Below are positions 20,659 to 27,746 of a stretch of DNA of 64,000 nucleotides, piece after piece. Each line of letters starts with the position of its first letter. Positions within the stretch are counted from its first letter, which is position 1. The stretch is from a bacterium (GTDB taxonomy: Bacteria > Desulfobacterota > Binatia > DP-6), in contig JAHCID010000001.1 in the NCBI GenBank assembly GCA_026129405.1, positions 1,612,001 through 1,676,000 of the forward strand. The letters are read 5' to 3'. The notes beneath the pieces are model-generated. The model was not told the origin of the DNA. It ran no database searches and was given only the letters and a program-made list of their open reading frames with translations. The position numbers and the translations under genes are program-made.

Positions 20659-21419
20659 CGACGGAGGCGCTGCTCCTCGGCGGCTCCACCTGGAGCCCGG
20701 CGGCGCTCGTCGTGATCGCCGCGACGGCGCTCGTCCGCTGGCGCATCGGCGGGCGTGCGGGGCTCGGCTTCTTCCTCGCCGGCCTCGGCGTGATGGGACT
20801 CGCGCTCTGCTCGCCGCTCGATCTCCTCCAGCGCTACCTCTTCAGCGCCCACATGGCGCAGCACATCCTCCTCCTCCTGGTCGTGCCGCCGCTGCTGCTG
20901 AAGGGATTGCCGGCGCGCAAGGGGCCGCGCGTGCCGGCGGCGGCGGGGTGGATCGCCGGGCTCGGCATCATGTGGCTGTGGCACGTCCCCACGCTGTGTG
21001 CGGCGGCGGGTGCGGAGCCGTGGATCCACCGCGTGCAGTACGTGTCGTTGCTGGCGGCGGGCGCGGCGTTCTGGTGGCCGATCGTCGGACCGGCGCGGCA
21101 GGAGCGTCTCGCGCCGCTCGCCGGGGTGCTCTACCTCTTCAGCGCCTGTCTCGCCTGCACGCTGCTCGGCGTGCGCATCACCTTCGCGCCGCTGTCCGTG
21201 TGCGCGGCGTATCTGCACCCCGCCGATCCGATCGGGCTGCTGCCGCTGGTGCGCGAGGGCTGGGGCATGACCCCGGCGCGCGATCAGGAGCTGGCGGGGC
21301 TCCTCATGTGGGTGCCCGCGTGCTTCGTGTATCTGACCGCGATCCTGGGGCTGCTGGGTCGCTGGTACGGACGGCCCGTCGCCCACGCGCCGGCGCTCGT
21401 CGCCTCGGGAGGTCGTTGA
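20655..21419 (+). CDS. ctaG: cytochrome c oxidase assembly protein, caa3_CtaG type
   Basis: A 254-residue membrane protein with about seven helices. It shows the family signatures FSAHMAQHILLLLVVPPLL and MWLWHVP, and AYLHPADPIG toward the C-terminus. CtaG of this type (distinct from the Cox11-like copper chaperone of the same name) is needed for assembly of caa3 oxidase in Bacillus. The ATG overlaps the stop of the subunit I/III gene as ATGA, and its own TGA shares a base with the next ATG. Confidence 0.9.
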   Translation: MTTEALLLGGSTWSPAALVVIAATALVRWRIGGRAGLGFFLAGLGVMGLALCSPLDLLQRYLFSAHMAQHILLLLVVPPLLLKGLPARKGPRVPAAAGWIAGLGIMWLWHVPTLCAAAGAEPWIHRVQYVSLLAAGAAFWWPIVGPARQERLAPLAGVLYLFSACLACTLLGVRITFAPLSVCAAYLHPADPIGLLPLVREGWGMTPARDQELAGLLMWVPACFVYLTAILGLLGRWYGRPVAHAPALVASGGR

Positions 21420-21589
21420 TGGAAGAGCTGCCGCGTCCCACCGTCTGGCCGGCGGCGCTCGCGCTGGGCGTCACTTTCCTTTTGTGGGGCATCCTCACCT
21501 CGGGGGTCATCAGCGTCATCGGCGGCGTCGTGACGGCGTGCGCGGTGGCGGGCTGGGTCGGAGAGCTGCGCGATGCCCACCACGGCTGA
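21419..21589 (+). CDS. small two-helix membrane protein, possible oxidase subunit IV-like
   Basis: A 56-residue protein starting at ATG 21419-21421 (TGATG overlap with ctaG) and ending 17 bases inside the Rieske gene. It is almost entirely two hydrophobic helices, WPAALALGVTFLLWGILTSG and a second up to [11 protein letters not shown]. Small single- or two-helix proteins in this operon position are often oxidase subunit IV equivalents. I recognise the layout but not a named family, so the role is inferred from the tight overlaps on both sides. Confidence 0.65.
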   Translation: MEELPRPTVWPAALALGVTFLLWGILTSGVISVIGGVVTACAVAGWVGELRDAHHG

Positions 21590-22064
21590 CGTCGGCCGGC
21601 GCGCGTTCCTCACCCGCCTCGTGGGCGGCCTCGGCGCCGTCACCGCGGCCCTGGTGGCGACGCCGGTGCTCGGCTTCATCCTGGCGCCGCTCTTCCGCCG
21701 CGTGCCGACGGCGTGGCGCACGATCGGGCCCGTCGACCAGTTCACCATCGGCGACACGGTGAACGTGACCTTCCAGGACGCCTCGCCGCTGCCCTGGGCC
21801 GGCGTCACCGCCAACACCGCCGCCTGGCTGCGCCGCGACGGCGAGAGCGAGTTCACCGCCTTCGCGGTCAACTGCTCGCACCTCGGCTGCCCGGTGCGCT
21901 GGGTGCAGGGGGCGAAGCTCTTCCTGTGCCCCTGCCACGGCGGCGCCTACTACAACGACGGCCGCGTCGCCGCGGGTCCGCCGCCGCGGCCGCTCACGCG
22001 CTACGAGGTGCGCGTGCGCGACGGGCAGGTCGAGATCCAGACGGGACCCATCCCCCTCGCATGA
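21573..22064 (+). CDS. petA: Rieske iron-sulfur protein of a cytochrome bc complex
   Basis: A 163-residue protein with a twin-arginine-type N-terminus ([12 protein letters not shown]), one anchor helix and a Rieske domain. The 2Fe-2S ligands are in CSHLGC and CPCHGG, including the disulfide cysteines of high-potential Rieske proteins. It oxidises quinol at the bc complex and delivers an electron to cytochrome c. It overlaps the small membrane protein gene upstream by 17 bases and the cytochrome b gene downstream as ATGA, so all three are coexpressed. Confidence 0.95.
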   Translation: MPTTADVGRRAFLTRLVGGLGAVTAALVATPVLGFILAPLFRRVPTAWRTIGPVDQFTIGDTVNVTFQDASPLPWAGVTANTAAWLRRDGESEFTAFAVNCSHLGCPVRWVQGAKLFLCPCHGGAYYNDGRVAAGPPPRPLTRYEVRVRDGQVEIQTGPIPLA

Positions 22065-23527
22065 AGCGCGCTCTCGCCGCGGCGTACGCCTGGTTCGACG
22101 ACCGTACCGGGCTCGGCTCGTTCTTCGCGCCGATCATGAGCCACGTCGTGCCGTCGGACGCGCGCTGGTGGTACGTCTTCGGCAGCGCGACGCTGTGCGC
22201 GTTCCTGGTCCAGGTCGCGACCGGCATCGGCCTCGCCTTCTCGTACATCCCGTCGGCGGGCCAGGCCTACGAGACGCTGCGCTTCATCACCTACGACGCC
22301 CCCTTCGGCAGCGTGCTGCGCGGCATGCACTACTACGGCGCCTCGGCGATGGTGCTGATGGTCGGCGCGCACGCCATCCAGGTCTTCCTGTTCGGCTCGT
22401 ACAAGTTCCCGCGCGAGATGAACTGGGTGACGGGCGTGCTGCTGCTCGCCTTCACGCTGCTCATGGGCTTCACCGGCCAGCTCCTGCGCTGGGACCAGAA
22501 CGCGGTGTGGTCGGTCGTGGTCGGCGCCGAGCAGGCGGCGCGCGCGCCGATCGTCGGCCCGTGGATGGCGCAGTTCATCATGGGCGGCGACACCATCGGC
22601 GGTGCGACCCTCGGCCGCTTCTTCGTGATCCACGTCTTCGTCATGCCGGGGCTGATCTTCGCGTTCGTCGGCATCCACCTGATGCTCGTCCTGCGCCACG
22701 GCATCTCGGAGCCGCCCGAGGCGGGCCGCCCGGTCGACCCCGCGACCTATCGCGAGGAGTACGAGGCGCGGCTGAAGACGAAGGGCATGCCCTTCGTCCC
22801 CGACGCCGCCTGGCGCGACGTCGTCTTCGCCGTCGCGGTGGTCGCCGGCATCGTCGGCTGCGCGGTGTTCTTCGGCCCGCCCGAGCTCGACCGGCCGCCC
22901 GACCCGAGCCTCATCCAGGCCGACCCGCGGCCCGACTGGTACCTGCTCTGGTACTTCGCGGTCCTGGCGCTGCTGCCGCCGGTGTCCGAGACCTACGTCA
23001 TCCTGCTCGCGCCGCTCGTCGGCGGCGCGATCCTTTTCGCCGTGCCGTTCCTCTCGAACCGCGGCGAGCGGCACGCGAGCCGCCGCCCGTGGGCGATCGC
23101 GGCGGTGATCGGCATCGTCGCCATGATCGGCTCGCTGTGGCGCGCCGGCGTCTACTCGTCGTGGTCGCCGGACTTCGACGCCGGCCCATTGCCGGAGTCG
23201 GTCGTCGGCACGACCACCGGCCCGGTCGCGATCGGCGCACAGCTCTTCCACGAGAAGGGCTGCATCTTCTGCCACGACGTCGCCGGCCACGGCGGCCACC
23301 GCGGCCCCGTGCTGACGAACATCGGCCGCCTCCTGACGCACGACCAGATCGTCATCCGCATCGCCAACGGCGGCGTGAACATGCCGGCCTTCGCCTCGAC
23401 GCTGACGGCGGACGAGATCGAGCACCTGGCGGCGTTCCTGCAGTCGCGCGTCGGCGGCGGCGGCGTGGAGCTGCGGGGCGGGTCGCCGGCGACAGGGCAC
23501 GCGCCGGCGGGTGGGGCGACGCCGTAG
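22061..23527 (+). CDS. petB: cytochrome b fused to cytochrome c (bc complex)
   Basis: A 488-residue protein. Residues 1-360 are a cytochrome b of about eight helices with two bis-His heme b sites: [15 protein letters not shown] (13 residues between ligands) and [17 protein letters not shown] (14 between). The Qo motif reads PDWY (RPDWYLLWY) in place of PEWY. From about residue 390 a cytochrome c domain follows, with CIFCH and a Met in GVNMPAF. The fusion replaces a separate cytochrome c1. The 13/14 spacing resembles cytochrome b6, and PDWY is associated with menaquinone-using complexes; that link is inference. It is the last gene of the operon. Confidence 0.93.
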   Translation: MKRALAAAYAWFDDRTGLGSFFAPIMSHVVPSDARWWYVFGSATLCAFLVQVATGIGLAFSYIPSAGQAYETLRFITYDAPFGSVLRGMHYYGASAMVLMVGAHAIQVFLFGSYKFPREMNWVTGVLLLAFTLLMGFTGQLLRWDQNAVWSVVVGAEQAARAPIVGPWMAQFIMGGDTIGGATLGRFFVIHVFVMPGLIFAFVGIHLMLVLRHGISEPPEAGRPVDPATYREEYEARLKTKGMPFVPDAAWRDVVFAVAVVAGIVGCAVFFGPPELDRPPDPSLIQADPRPDWYLLWYFAVLALLPPVSETYVILLAPLVGGAILFAVPFLSNRGERHASRRPWAIAAVIGIVAMIGSLWRAGVYSSWSPDFDAGPLPESVVGTTTGPVAIGAQLFHEKGCIFCHDVAGHGGHRGPVLTNIGRLLTHDQIVIRIANGGVNMPAFASTLTADEIEHLAAFLQSRVGGGGVELRGGSPATGHAPAGGATP

Positions 23528-23741
23528 CGACGGCGCGTTCGCAGCGAACGGGGCCGGGAATGCGGCGACCGGGCCGTCGCAACCCGCCGGCGGTCGTCGA
23601 GCTCCAGCGCAGCGGGATCTGGAGTCGCCTCGCTCGCTTCTCCGCCTGGCGGGTGCGGCTCGGCATCCTTCCCCTCCTATGGGAGACTCCATCGACACCG
23701 GCGGCCGCGCGTGTCCGATCAGCCTCGAAAGACGGCACGCG

Positions 23742-23789
23742 ACGTAACGAGTCTCACGCGGCCCGGGCCGCCGCAGCCGCGGGTTAGAC
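23742..23789 (-). repeat. attC site 6 (terminal, degenerate)
   Basis: Read on the minus strand it starts with R'' GTCTAAC (23789-23783) and ends with R' GTTACGT (23748-23742). R'' matches the start of its cassette (TTAGAC). The site is short (48 bases), its R' deviates from GTTRRRY, and the inner arms are only about 6 bp (cgcggc/gccgcg). As the last site of the array, its final six bases come from flanking DNA. Confidence 0.6.
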
Positions 23790-23795
23790 GCCCGT

Positions 23796-24086
23796 TCATA
23801 CGAAGGTCGCCAAGATCCCGACCGCCATCAGCCAGGAGCCGAGTCGGTACACGTTCGCCATGTTCTCGGACATTGTCGCGGTCCCGAAGCTAATCCACCG
23901 ACCTTTGCGGAACATGGAGAACTTCGCCGTCGCGAAGAGGAAGAAGCCGCCGAGAACGATCCAGAACGCACCAGGGTGGCTCACGTCACCATGCGCGATG
24001 TTCAAGATCGCGGCCCCGAACCCGACAGCGACAAGCGCCCACACCGCGATCTGGGTGAAGCGGCTGAACTCGTGTTCCCTGGGCAC
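23796..24086 (-). CDS. cassette 6: small three-helix membrane protein, unknown function
   Basis: A 96-residue protein with three predicted membrane helices (FTQIAVWALVAVGFGAAILN, HPGAFWIVLGGFFLFATAKF and a C-terminal VYRLGSWLMAVGILATFV). Its stop lies 6 bases before the R'' end of attC 6, the normal position of a cassette gene. I do not recognise a family. Base composition is less GC-rich than in the neighbouring respiratory operon, consistent with acquisition by the integron. Confidence 0.75.
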   Translation of the reverse strand: MPREHEFSRFTQIAVWALVAVGFGAAILNIAHGDVSHPGAFWIVLGGFFLFATAKFSMFRKGRWISFGTATMSENMANVYRLGSWLMAVGILATFV

Positions 24087-24102
24087 CCGCTGCCTCCTAT
24101 GC

Positions 24103-24168
24103 GTCTAACGACCGGCGGCTCAGCCGCGCGCAGTCTTTTTGCGCGTCGGCTGCAGCCGCTTGTTAGGC
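24103..24168 (-). repeat. attC site 5
   Basis: A 66-base site. On the minus strand R'' is GCCTAAC (24168-24162) and R' is GTTAGAC (24109-24103). The arms form an imperfect inverted repeat around gtcttttt: left ggcggctcagccgcgcgc, right gcgcgtcggctgcagccgc. The upstream cassette junction is GTTGGGC, so R'' is one base away from a perfect complement. The reading frame of the preceding antitoxin-like gene ends inside the site. Confidence 0.88.
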
Positions 24169-24365
24169 GCCCGGTGCTTCGCGATGAGCTGGCGGACCTT
24201 GGGAACAAGGGCTACGGGAACACGCACCGCGGTGTGCGTTGGCGGCTTGAATGCAGCTTCATCCTCAGCAGTGGCCGCACGGTCCGACTGGCCCTCATAG
24301 TGCTTCAGCACGCGCCGAACCTTGGTTTCATCCCACCCCTTGGGGAGGAGCGTCGTCTTTTTCAT
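24120..24365 (-). CDS. cassette 5 gene b: antitoxin-like protein
   Basis: An 81-residue protein starting MKKTTLLPKGWDETKVRRVL, with a central AVRVPVALVPKVRQLIAKH helix segment. Its C-terminal residues (NKRLQPTRKK) are encoded by attC 5 itself, a common sign of cassette genes reading into their recombination site. The ATG overlaps the stop of the upstream toxin-like gene as ATGA. Small acidic partner proteins of this type accompany DUF4258/RelE-like toxins; the antitoxin role is inferred from gene order and coupling, not from a recognised DNA-binding fold. Confidence 0.7.
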   Translation of the reverse strand: MKKTTLLPKGWDETKVRRVLKHYEGQSDRAATAEDEAAFKPPTHTAVRVPVALVPKVRQLIAKHRAPNKRLQPTRKKTARG

Positions 24366-24643
24366 GTCTTCTTCTTTCGCCGCCGCCGAAGGGCATGTTT
24401 GGCCTTGGGGCCGAGCTCGTACGCTGTAATGACGAAGATCGACTCGGCCTCGGTGTCGGGAACGTAGATGACCCGAAGATACCTGCCAGCTCGCGTTTGG
24501 CCCAGCGCCACCCGCGACCCCTCCCGGCCCGCACGATCCTCAAGCGGACGGGCAACTACGTCACGCACCTCGTCCTCGCCGACGCCGTGGCCGGCAACGT
24601 GAGGCTCTCCAGACTGAGGGTCGATGTAGAAACGCACTTTCAT
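24362..24643 (-). CDS. cassette 5 gene a: DUF4258-like candidate toxin
   Basis: A 93-residue basic protein. The start is ATG 24641-24643; the open frame upstream crosses attC 4 and is not coding. It has MKVRFYIDPQSGEPHVAGHG, then GQTRAGRYLRVIYVPD and SIFVITAYELG, ending in RRRRKKKT. The GRYLRVIYV...VITAYE pattern is shared by DUF4258 and RelE/BrnT-like mRNA-interferase folds. Together with the overlapping downstream gene it makes a two-gene toxin-antitoxin-like cassette. No activity can be claimed from sequence. Confidence 0.7.
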   Translation of the reverse strand: MKVRFYIDPQSGEPHVAGHGVGEDEVRDVVARPLEDRAGREGSRVALGQTRAGRYLRVIYVPDTEAESIFVITAYELGPKAKHALRRRRKKKT

Positions 24644-24662
24644 GAAGATGGATGGCGATGAC

Positions 24663-24728
24663 GCCCAACGTATCAGGCGATCAGCGGCGGCTGCGAAGCA
24701 GCCGGCCGCCTGCATCGGCTTGTTAGGC
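24663..24728 (-). repeat. attC site 4
   Basis: A 66-base site. On the minus strand R'' is GCCTAAC (24728-24722) and R' is GTTGGGC (24669-24663). The arms ggcggctgc and gcagccggcc flank a gaa loop and leave one unpaired G, the extrahelical base typical of attC hairpins. R'' is the exact complement of the cassette's own start (TTAGGC). It lies 19 bases upstream of the toxin-like gene, so cassette 5 has almost no leader. Confidence 0.9.
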
Positions 24729-24958
24729 ACGACAGGCCAAGCACTGGGTTCCAGTCGCTGACATGCATCTCGACCCTCTGAGACTCGCCAGGCAGCAGGA
24801 ACCGGTGCTAGGCGGTGCCTCGACATTCACGCTCCACAGTGCAGAGACGAGCCGGGCATGTGTTTCAGCCAATAGATAAGCTTCGACGAGTGGACGCCTG
24901 AACGGCTCGGTGGGCGACGATCGATGAACGTCACGAGGGCCCTCTGCACTGTCTGCCG

Positions 24959-25891
24959 CTATACTTTCCCGGCCCGATTGGGCTTCGGAAACCTCGGAAG
25001 AACATCGCTGTCGAGCCACTGGAGAAATGCCGGATCCTCGCCCTCCCTAAAGCGAGCAATCATGGCTCGGAAAACGAGGACGTTCAGTGAATGGGTCGTG
25101 TCCAGGAGGGCTTCCCACGCTCCTGGCGAGCGAAGGGGGGCCGGCACTACCCCACCTTCCGCACCCGGACGAAATACACGACCGCCACCGAGGCCGTGCG
25201 TGATTCCATTCCACTGGTTCGTGAATACGCGGACCCAGAGTTCTAAGCCTACAAAGCGAGCGAGTTCGGGAAGGTTCTGGGGTCCCCCGAATGCTTTGAA
25301 CCACCGATCAGGATCCTTCAGGCGCTCGAGTTCGTCGTTGGCTTCCTTCCAATCAGGAGATGAAAGGGTCGCTTTGATTCGCTTGGCTTCAGCGGCAGTG
25401 TCGCGAAACCGGTCTACAAACCCATCCGGCAGATGGTGCGTCTTCTTCGCTATAGCGGCGAGTTCTCGACGCATCTCCCCGCCCTTGGTCAGCAGTTGAG
25501 CGGCCTTGAGGCTGCGACGGCGGATCGAAGTTGTATATGCGGCGGCGACTCGCTCGTCATTGCGCTTCACGACGTAGAGCAGCTGCAAGCCAACATCCAG
25601 CATCGTCCGCGCCTGTATGGCTGCTGGCTCTACCAGGCCCGCCCGCATTAGCTCGTCCACGGAGTCGAGTGCCTCGAGAAATAGCCAGAAGAGACGCAAA
25701 GCCGAATCAGACACGCGGTCAGGATGCGCAGAATGACCGCAGCGCTGAAACAGCCGTAAGCCCCAGCACAGCTCGTCGAGCAGAACATCCTTGGTGGGTC
25801 CCTGGATGCGCTCCATCCCGCGGCGCGCCTCTTGTCGGTTGAGGAGCCCCTGCACTTCGTCAGGAGCGCTAATCGGCGGTCGTCTCGACAA
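24959..25891 (-). CDS. cassette 4: DUF5677-like protein
   Basis: A 310-residue, mostly helical soluble protein. It has a LFWLFLEALDSVDELMRAGL segment, AIQARTMLDVGLQLLYVVK, and a later FTNQWNGITHGLGGG with a His near residue 235. This arrangement resembles DUF5677 proteins (helical, conserved Arg and His), which have no known function; the assignment is by pattern only. Codon use is much less GC-biased than in the surrounding chromosome. About 230 bases follow the stop before attC 4, holding no convincing gene. Confidence 0.6.
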   Translation of the reverse strand: MSRRPPISAPDEVQGLLNRQEARRGMERIQGPTKDVLLDELCWGLRLFQRCGHSAHPDRVSDSALRLFWLFLEALDSVDELMRAGLVEPAAIQARTMLDVGLQLLYVVKRNDERVAAAYTTSIRRRSLKAAQLLTKGGEMRRELAAIAKKTHHLPDGFVDRFRDTAAEAKRIKATLSSPDWKEANDELERLKDPDRWFKAFGGPQNLPELARFVGLELWVRVFTNQWNGITHGLGGGRVFRPGAEGGVVPAPLRSPGAWEALLDTTHSLNVLVFRAMIARFREGEDPAFLQWLDSDVLPRFPKPNRAGKV

Positions 25892-25906
25892 GGGTCTACC
25901 TCCGAA

Positions 25907-25969
25907 GCCTAACGCGCTGGCGGTTCAGCGGCGGCGCGAGGCGCCGCCCGCTGCAAGCGCGTGTTAGAC
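25907..25969 (-). repeat. attC site 3
   Basis: A 63-base site. On the minus strand R'' is GTCTAAC (25969-25963) and R' is GTTAGGC (25913-25907). The arms cagcggcggcgc and gcgccgcccgctg flank a gag loop and leave one unpaired base. R'' is the exact complement of the start of the DUF3800 cassette (TTAGAC). It lies 5 bases after that gene's stop. Its arm sequence is of the same type as attC 2 and unlike attC 1, 4 and 5. Confidence 0.9.
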
Positions 25970-25973
25970 GCGG

Positions 25974-26652
25974 TCATTCCGCCCGCCCAAAAGAGTGTCC
26001 TCCATCACCGCGGGTGACCACATGCGGCGCATGCGACGCCAGGCTCCACCTTTCCAGTCTGACCTTTCGCGTCGGCGATGCTTTAAGAGCGTCGCGCAGG
26101 ACACGCTTGGCTGGGGCGTCGGCCACGGAGGTCAACGCGCCGAGCACGACATCCGCGAGTTGAACGAGGTTGCTGGCGTGCGATTCGACAGGCGTGACCT
26201 TCTTGAACCGGCGCCGAGTGGCTCGACGGAGAAGGAACTCCAGCGACGCCCATCGGTAGGGCTTCGACGGTGTCGCGTCGACGTACGCGCATGTGGCGCA
26301 ACCTGGCACCATGCACTTCGCGATGAACTGGTAGTAGGCCTTGAAGTACCGCTCGTTCTCGGAGCGGCCCCCCCTGTCGCCATGGCGAGTCTCTCCGGAA
26401 CTCGATGGCCACGAAGCGCGAGTATGGACATTCGCTGAACGTCCGTACGAACTGCAGGTAGGATGGCAGCATCCGGGGGGACACCTTCGTCCACTTCATC
26501 TCCCGGTGACAGCCGGAGGCAGCTCGGAACACCTCGATCTGTTGGTTGAGAATGAGGGCATGAGCAGGCGAGCATACGAGACCCCCGATCCAAAACCCCG
26601 CACGGGCATGCGTCTGCGTCTCGTCCGAGTATATCGCCAAGTGCGAGGCCAT
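25974..26652 (-). pseudogene. cassette 3: DUF3800 protein, frameshifted
   Basis: The N-terminal frame (start ATG 26650-26652) reads MASHLAIYSDETQTHARAGF, then GGLVCSP and EMKWTKVS, the DUF3800 pattern of an Asp/Glu near the N-terminus and an E-x-K-W motif. The matching C-terminal half is in another frame: NERYFKAYYQFIAKCM up to NLVQLADVVLGALTS. The frames join if a run of seven C (26368-26374) is read as six. It is therefore a broken gene, a homopolymer sequencing error, or a slippage site. DUF3800 proteins are suspected nucleases of the RNase H-like fold; function unproven. Confidence 0.8.
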
Positions 26653-26662
26653 CGCTTCCTGC

Positions 26663-26726
26663 GTCTAACGCCTCGGCGGTTCAGCGGCGGCGCGCCAGCG
26701 CCGTCTGCTGCAAACGCGGGTTAGGC
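26663..26726 (-). repeat. attC site 2
   Basis: A 64-base site. On the minus strand R'' is GCCTAAC (26726-26720) and R' is GTTAGAC (26669-26663). The arms cagcggcggcgc and gcgccgtctgctg flank gcca. R'' is the exact complement of the start of cassette 2 (TTAGGC). It lies 37 bases after the stop of the 101-residue cassette gene. Confidence 0.9.
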
Positions 26727-26763
26727 GGCTGCGCAACCTCTAACGCACCCAGTCCCGCAGGAG

Positions 26764-27069
26764 TTACCTGTTCCATAAAAGACAATCCTTGACGCCCGAC
26801 ATGTCGGGATAGCGGCGAAGGCAGTCGTCGATCTTCGCCGGCGAGTAGCGCTTCACGTCTTCAGGCCCCATAGCCAGAAGGGCTTCGGCTTGCTTTTCGA
26901 GGCAGCCGCGCGTGTCGGGCTGTTTGCCGCAGTACGCCTGGATGTCAGCGACCTTTTGCTCGGTGGAGATCGCCAAGTAGCGGTCGAGGGTCATTGCGCC
27001 GACCGGTGTCGCCACTAAACCGCCAACGCCGATCAGTACCATGGGCCGCGAGAGCAGAGATTTCACCAT
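26764..27069 (-). CDS. cassette 2: small exported or membrane-anchored protein, unknown
   Basis: A 101-residue protein with a hydrophobic N-terminus (MVLIGVGGLVATPVGAMTL) that could be a signal peptide or anchor. The polar remainder contains four cysteines (AYCGKQPDTRGCLEK, DDCLRRYPDMSG, VKDCLLW), consistent with disulfides in a periplasmic protein. I do not recognise a family. It fills cassette 2 alone, between attC 1 and attC 2. Confidence 0.7.
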   Translation of the reverse strand: MVKSLLSRPMVLIGVGGLVATPVGAMTLDRYLAISTEQKVADIQAYCGKQPDTRGCLEKQAEALLAMGPEDVKRYSPAKIDDCLRRYPDMSGVKDCLLWNR

Positions 27070-27087
27070 CGATACCTCGTCTTTGAC

Positions 27088-27177
27088 GCCTAACGTCGTG
27101 CGGATCAGCCGCGCGCCCGGCGACGCACGCCGGATTTCCCGGGGCTCGAGCGCGCCGGCTGCCTCCGCTTGTTAGCG
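27088..27177 (-). repeat. attC site 1
   Basis: A 90-base site, the longest of the array. On the minus strand R'' is CGCTAAC (27177-27171) and R' is GTTAGGC (27094-27088). The unusual R'' is the exact complement of the GTTAGCG junction at 27727-27721, showing that both ends belong to one cassette. The arms gcggatcagccgcgcgc and gcgcgccggctgcctccgc enclose a longer variable spacer. The DUF2442 reading frame ends inside it. Confidence 0.9.
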
Positions 27178-27467
27178 CGCTTGCGGCTCGCGAGCCACCG
27201 TTCGAAAGACCCTTGGCTCTCCGCGGAGGGGCGGCCTGCAAGAACTCCTTCAACACTGATGTCCTCATCAAGGTCGGGCCAGTGGACGCCTTCGCCCGAA
27301 CCGATCAGTCTCCAGTGTCGCCGCTCGCGGACCGTTCCGGACACCAGGCGCGGATACCAGGCCAATGGCACGGTCACGGAGCGGCCGTCACTCAGATCGA
27401 TGGCGAGTTCGTCCTCCCCAATTCTGACCGCCACCGCCGACGGCTGCTCAACCCTTGAAGTACTCAT
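27105..27467 (-). CDS. cassette 1 gene b: DUF2442 protein
   Basis: A 120-residue protein with AVRIGEDELAIDLSDGRSVTVPLAWYPRLV, the DUF2442 signature (a strand-rich domain ending PLxWYPRL), followed by HWPDLDEDISVEGVLAG. The last 20 or so residues are read from attC 1. DUF2442 proteins are usually paired with DUF4160 proteins and are proposed antitoxin partners. Here the start overlaps the DUF4160 gene by 20 bases. The toxin-antitoxin interpretation comes from family pairing and is not proven. Confidence 0.85.
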   Translation of the reverse strand: MSTSRVEQPSAVAVRIGEDELAIDLSDGRSVTVPLAWYPRLVSGTVRERRHWRLIGSGEGVHWPDLDEDISVEGVLAGRPSAESQGSFERWLASRKRANKRRQPARSSPGKSGVRRRARG

Positions 27468-27684
27468 TCCACGCCCTCACAAATCGTTCCTGATGGTCAG
27501 CGACGATGCTCGATACACGGGATAGCTCATGGCGGACCAAGCCGCGACTCGAGTGGAGGCGGACCGGCGCAAGCCAGAACGTGGCGCTCCCGCCGCCACC
27601 CTCCACATGCACGTGAAGCGGCTCAGCGCGATCGCTCGCGTAGAAGAAGAACCGGTAAGGCCCCACTCGCAGGATCGTCGGCAT
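27448..27684 (-). CDS. cassette 1 gene a: DUF4160 protein
   Basis: A 78-residue protein opening MPTILRVGPYRFFFYASD, with PLHVHVEGG and RFVRAWNEYF. This is the full DUF4160 domain, typically 75-90 residues (conserved HVHV after a strand pair). It is the first gene of the first cassette and would be the first expressed by read-through from the integrase side. It partners the DUF2442 gene in one cassette. Confidence 0.87.
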   Translation of the reverse strand: MPTILRVGPYRFFFYASDRAEPLHVHVEGGGGSATFWLAPVRLHSSRGLVRHELSRVSSIVADHQERFVRAWNEYFKG

Positions 27685-27720
27685 CGCTGACAGGCCCTCT
27701 GATCCATTCCGACCTTGGCG

Positions 27721-27727
27721 CGCTAAC
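27721..27727 (-). other. first cassette junction (attI-like R site)
   Basis: On the minus strand this reads GTTAGCG, the boundary between the integrase-side DNA and cassette 1, 20 bases from the integrase frame's stop. The recombination point would be G^TTAGCG. Its match with attC 1 R'' (CGCTAAC) supports the assignment. A proper attI would extend to the right of 27727, toward the integrase; I cannot delimit it. Confidence 0.6.
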
Positions 27728-27746
27728 GAACCTTCGACCGACCGGC

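Noticed and set aside
24723-25019. 98-codon minus-strand frame ending inside attC 4
   Set aside because: It overlaps the end of the DUF5677-like gene, has no recognisable domain and mixed composition; it might be a second cassette gene but the evidence is too weak.
23742-27177. The attC repeats as a CRISPR array or REP elements
   Set aside because: Spacers are gene-sized, repeats are imperfect palindromes with RYYYAAC/GTTRRRY ends, and no cas genes are present.
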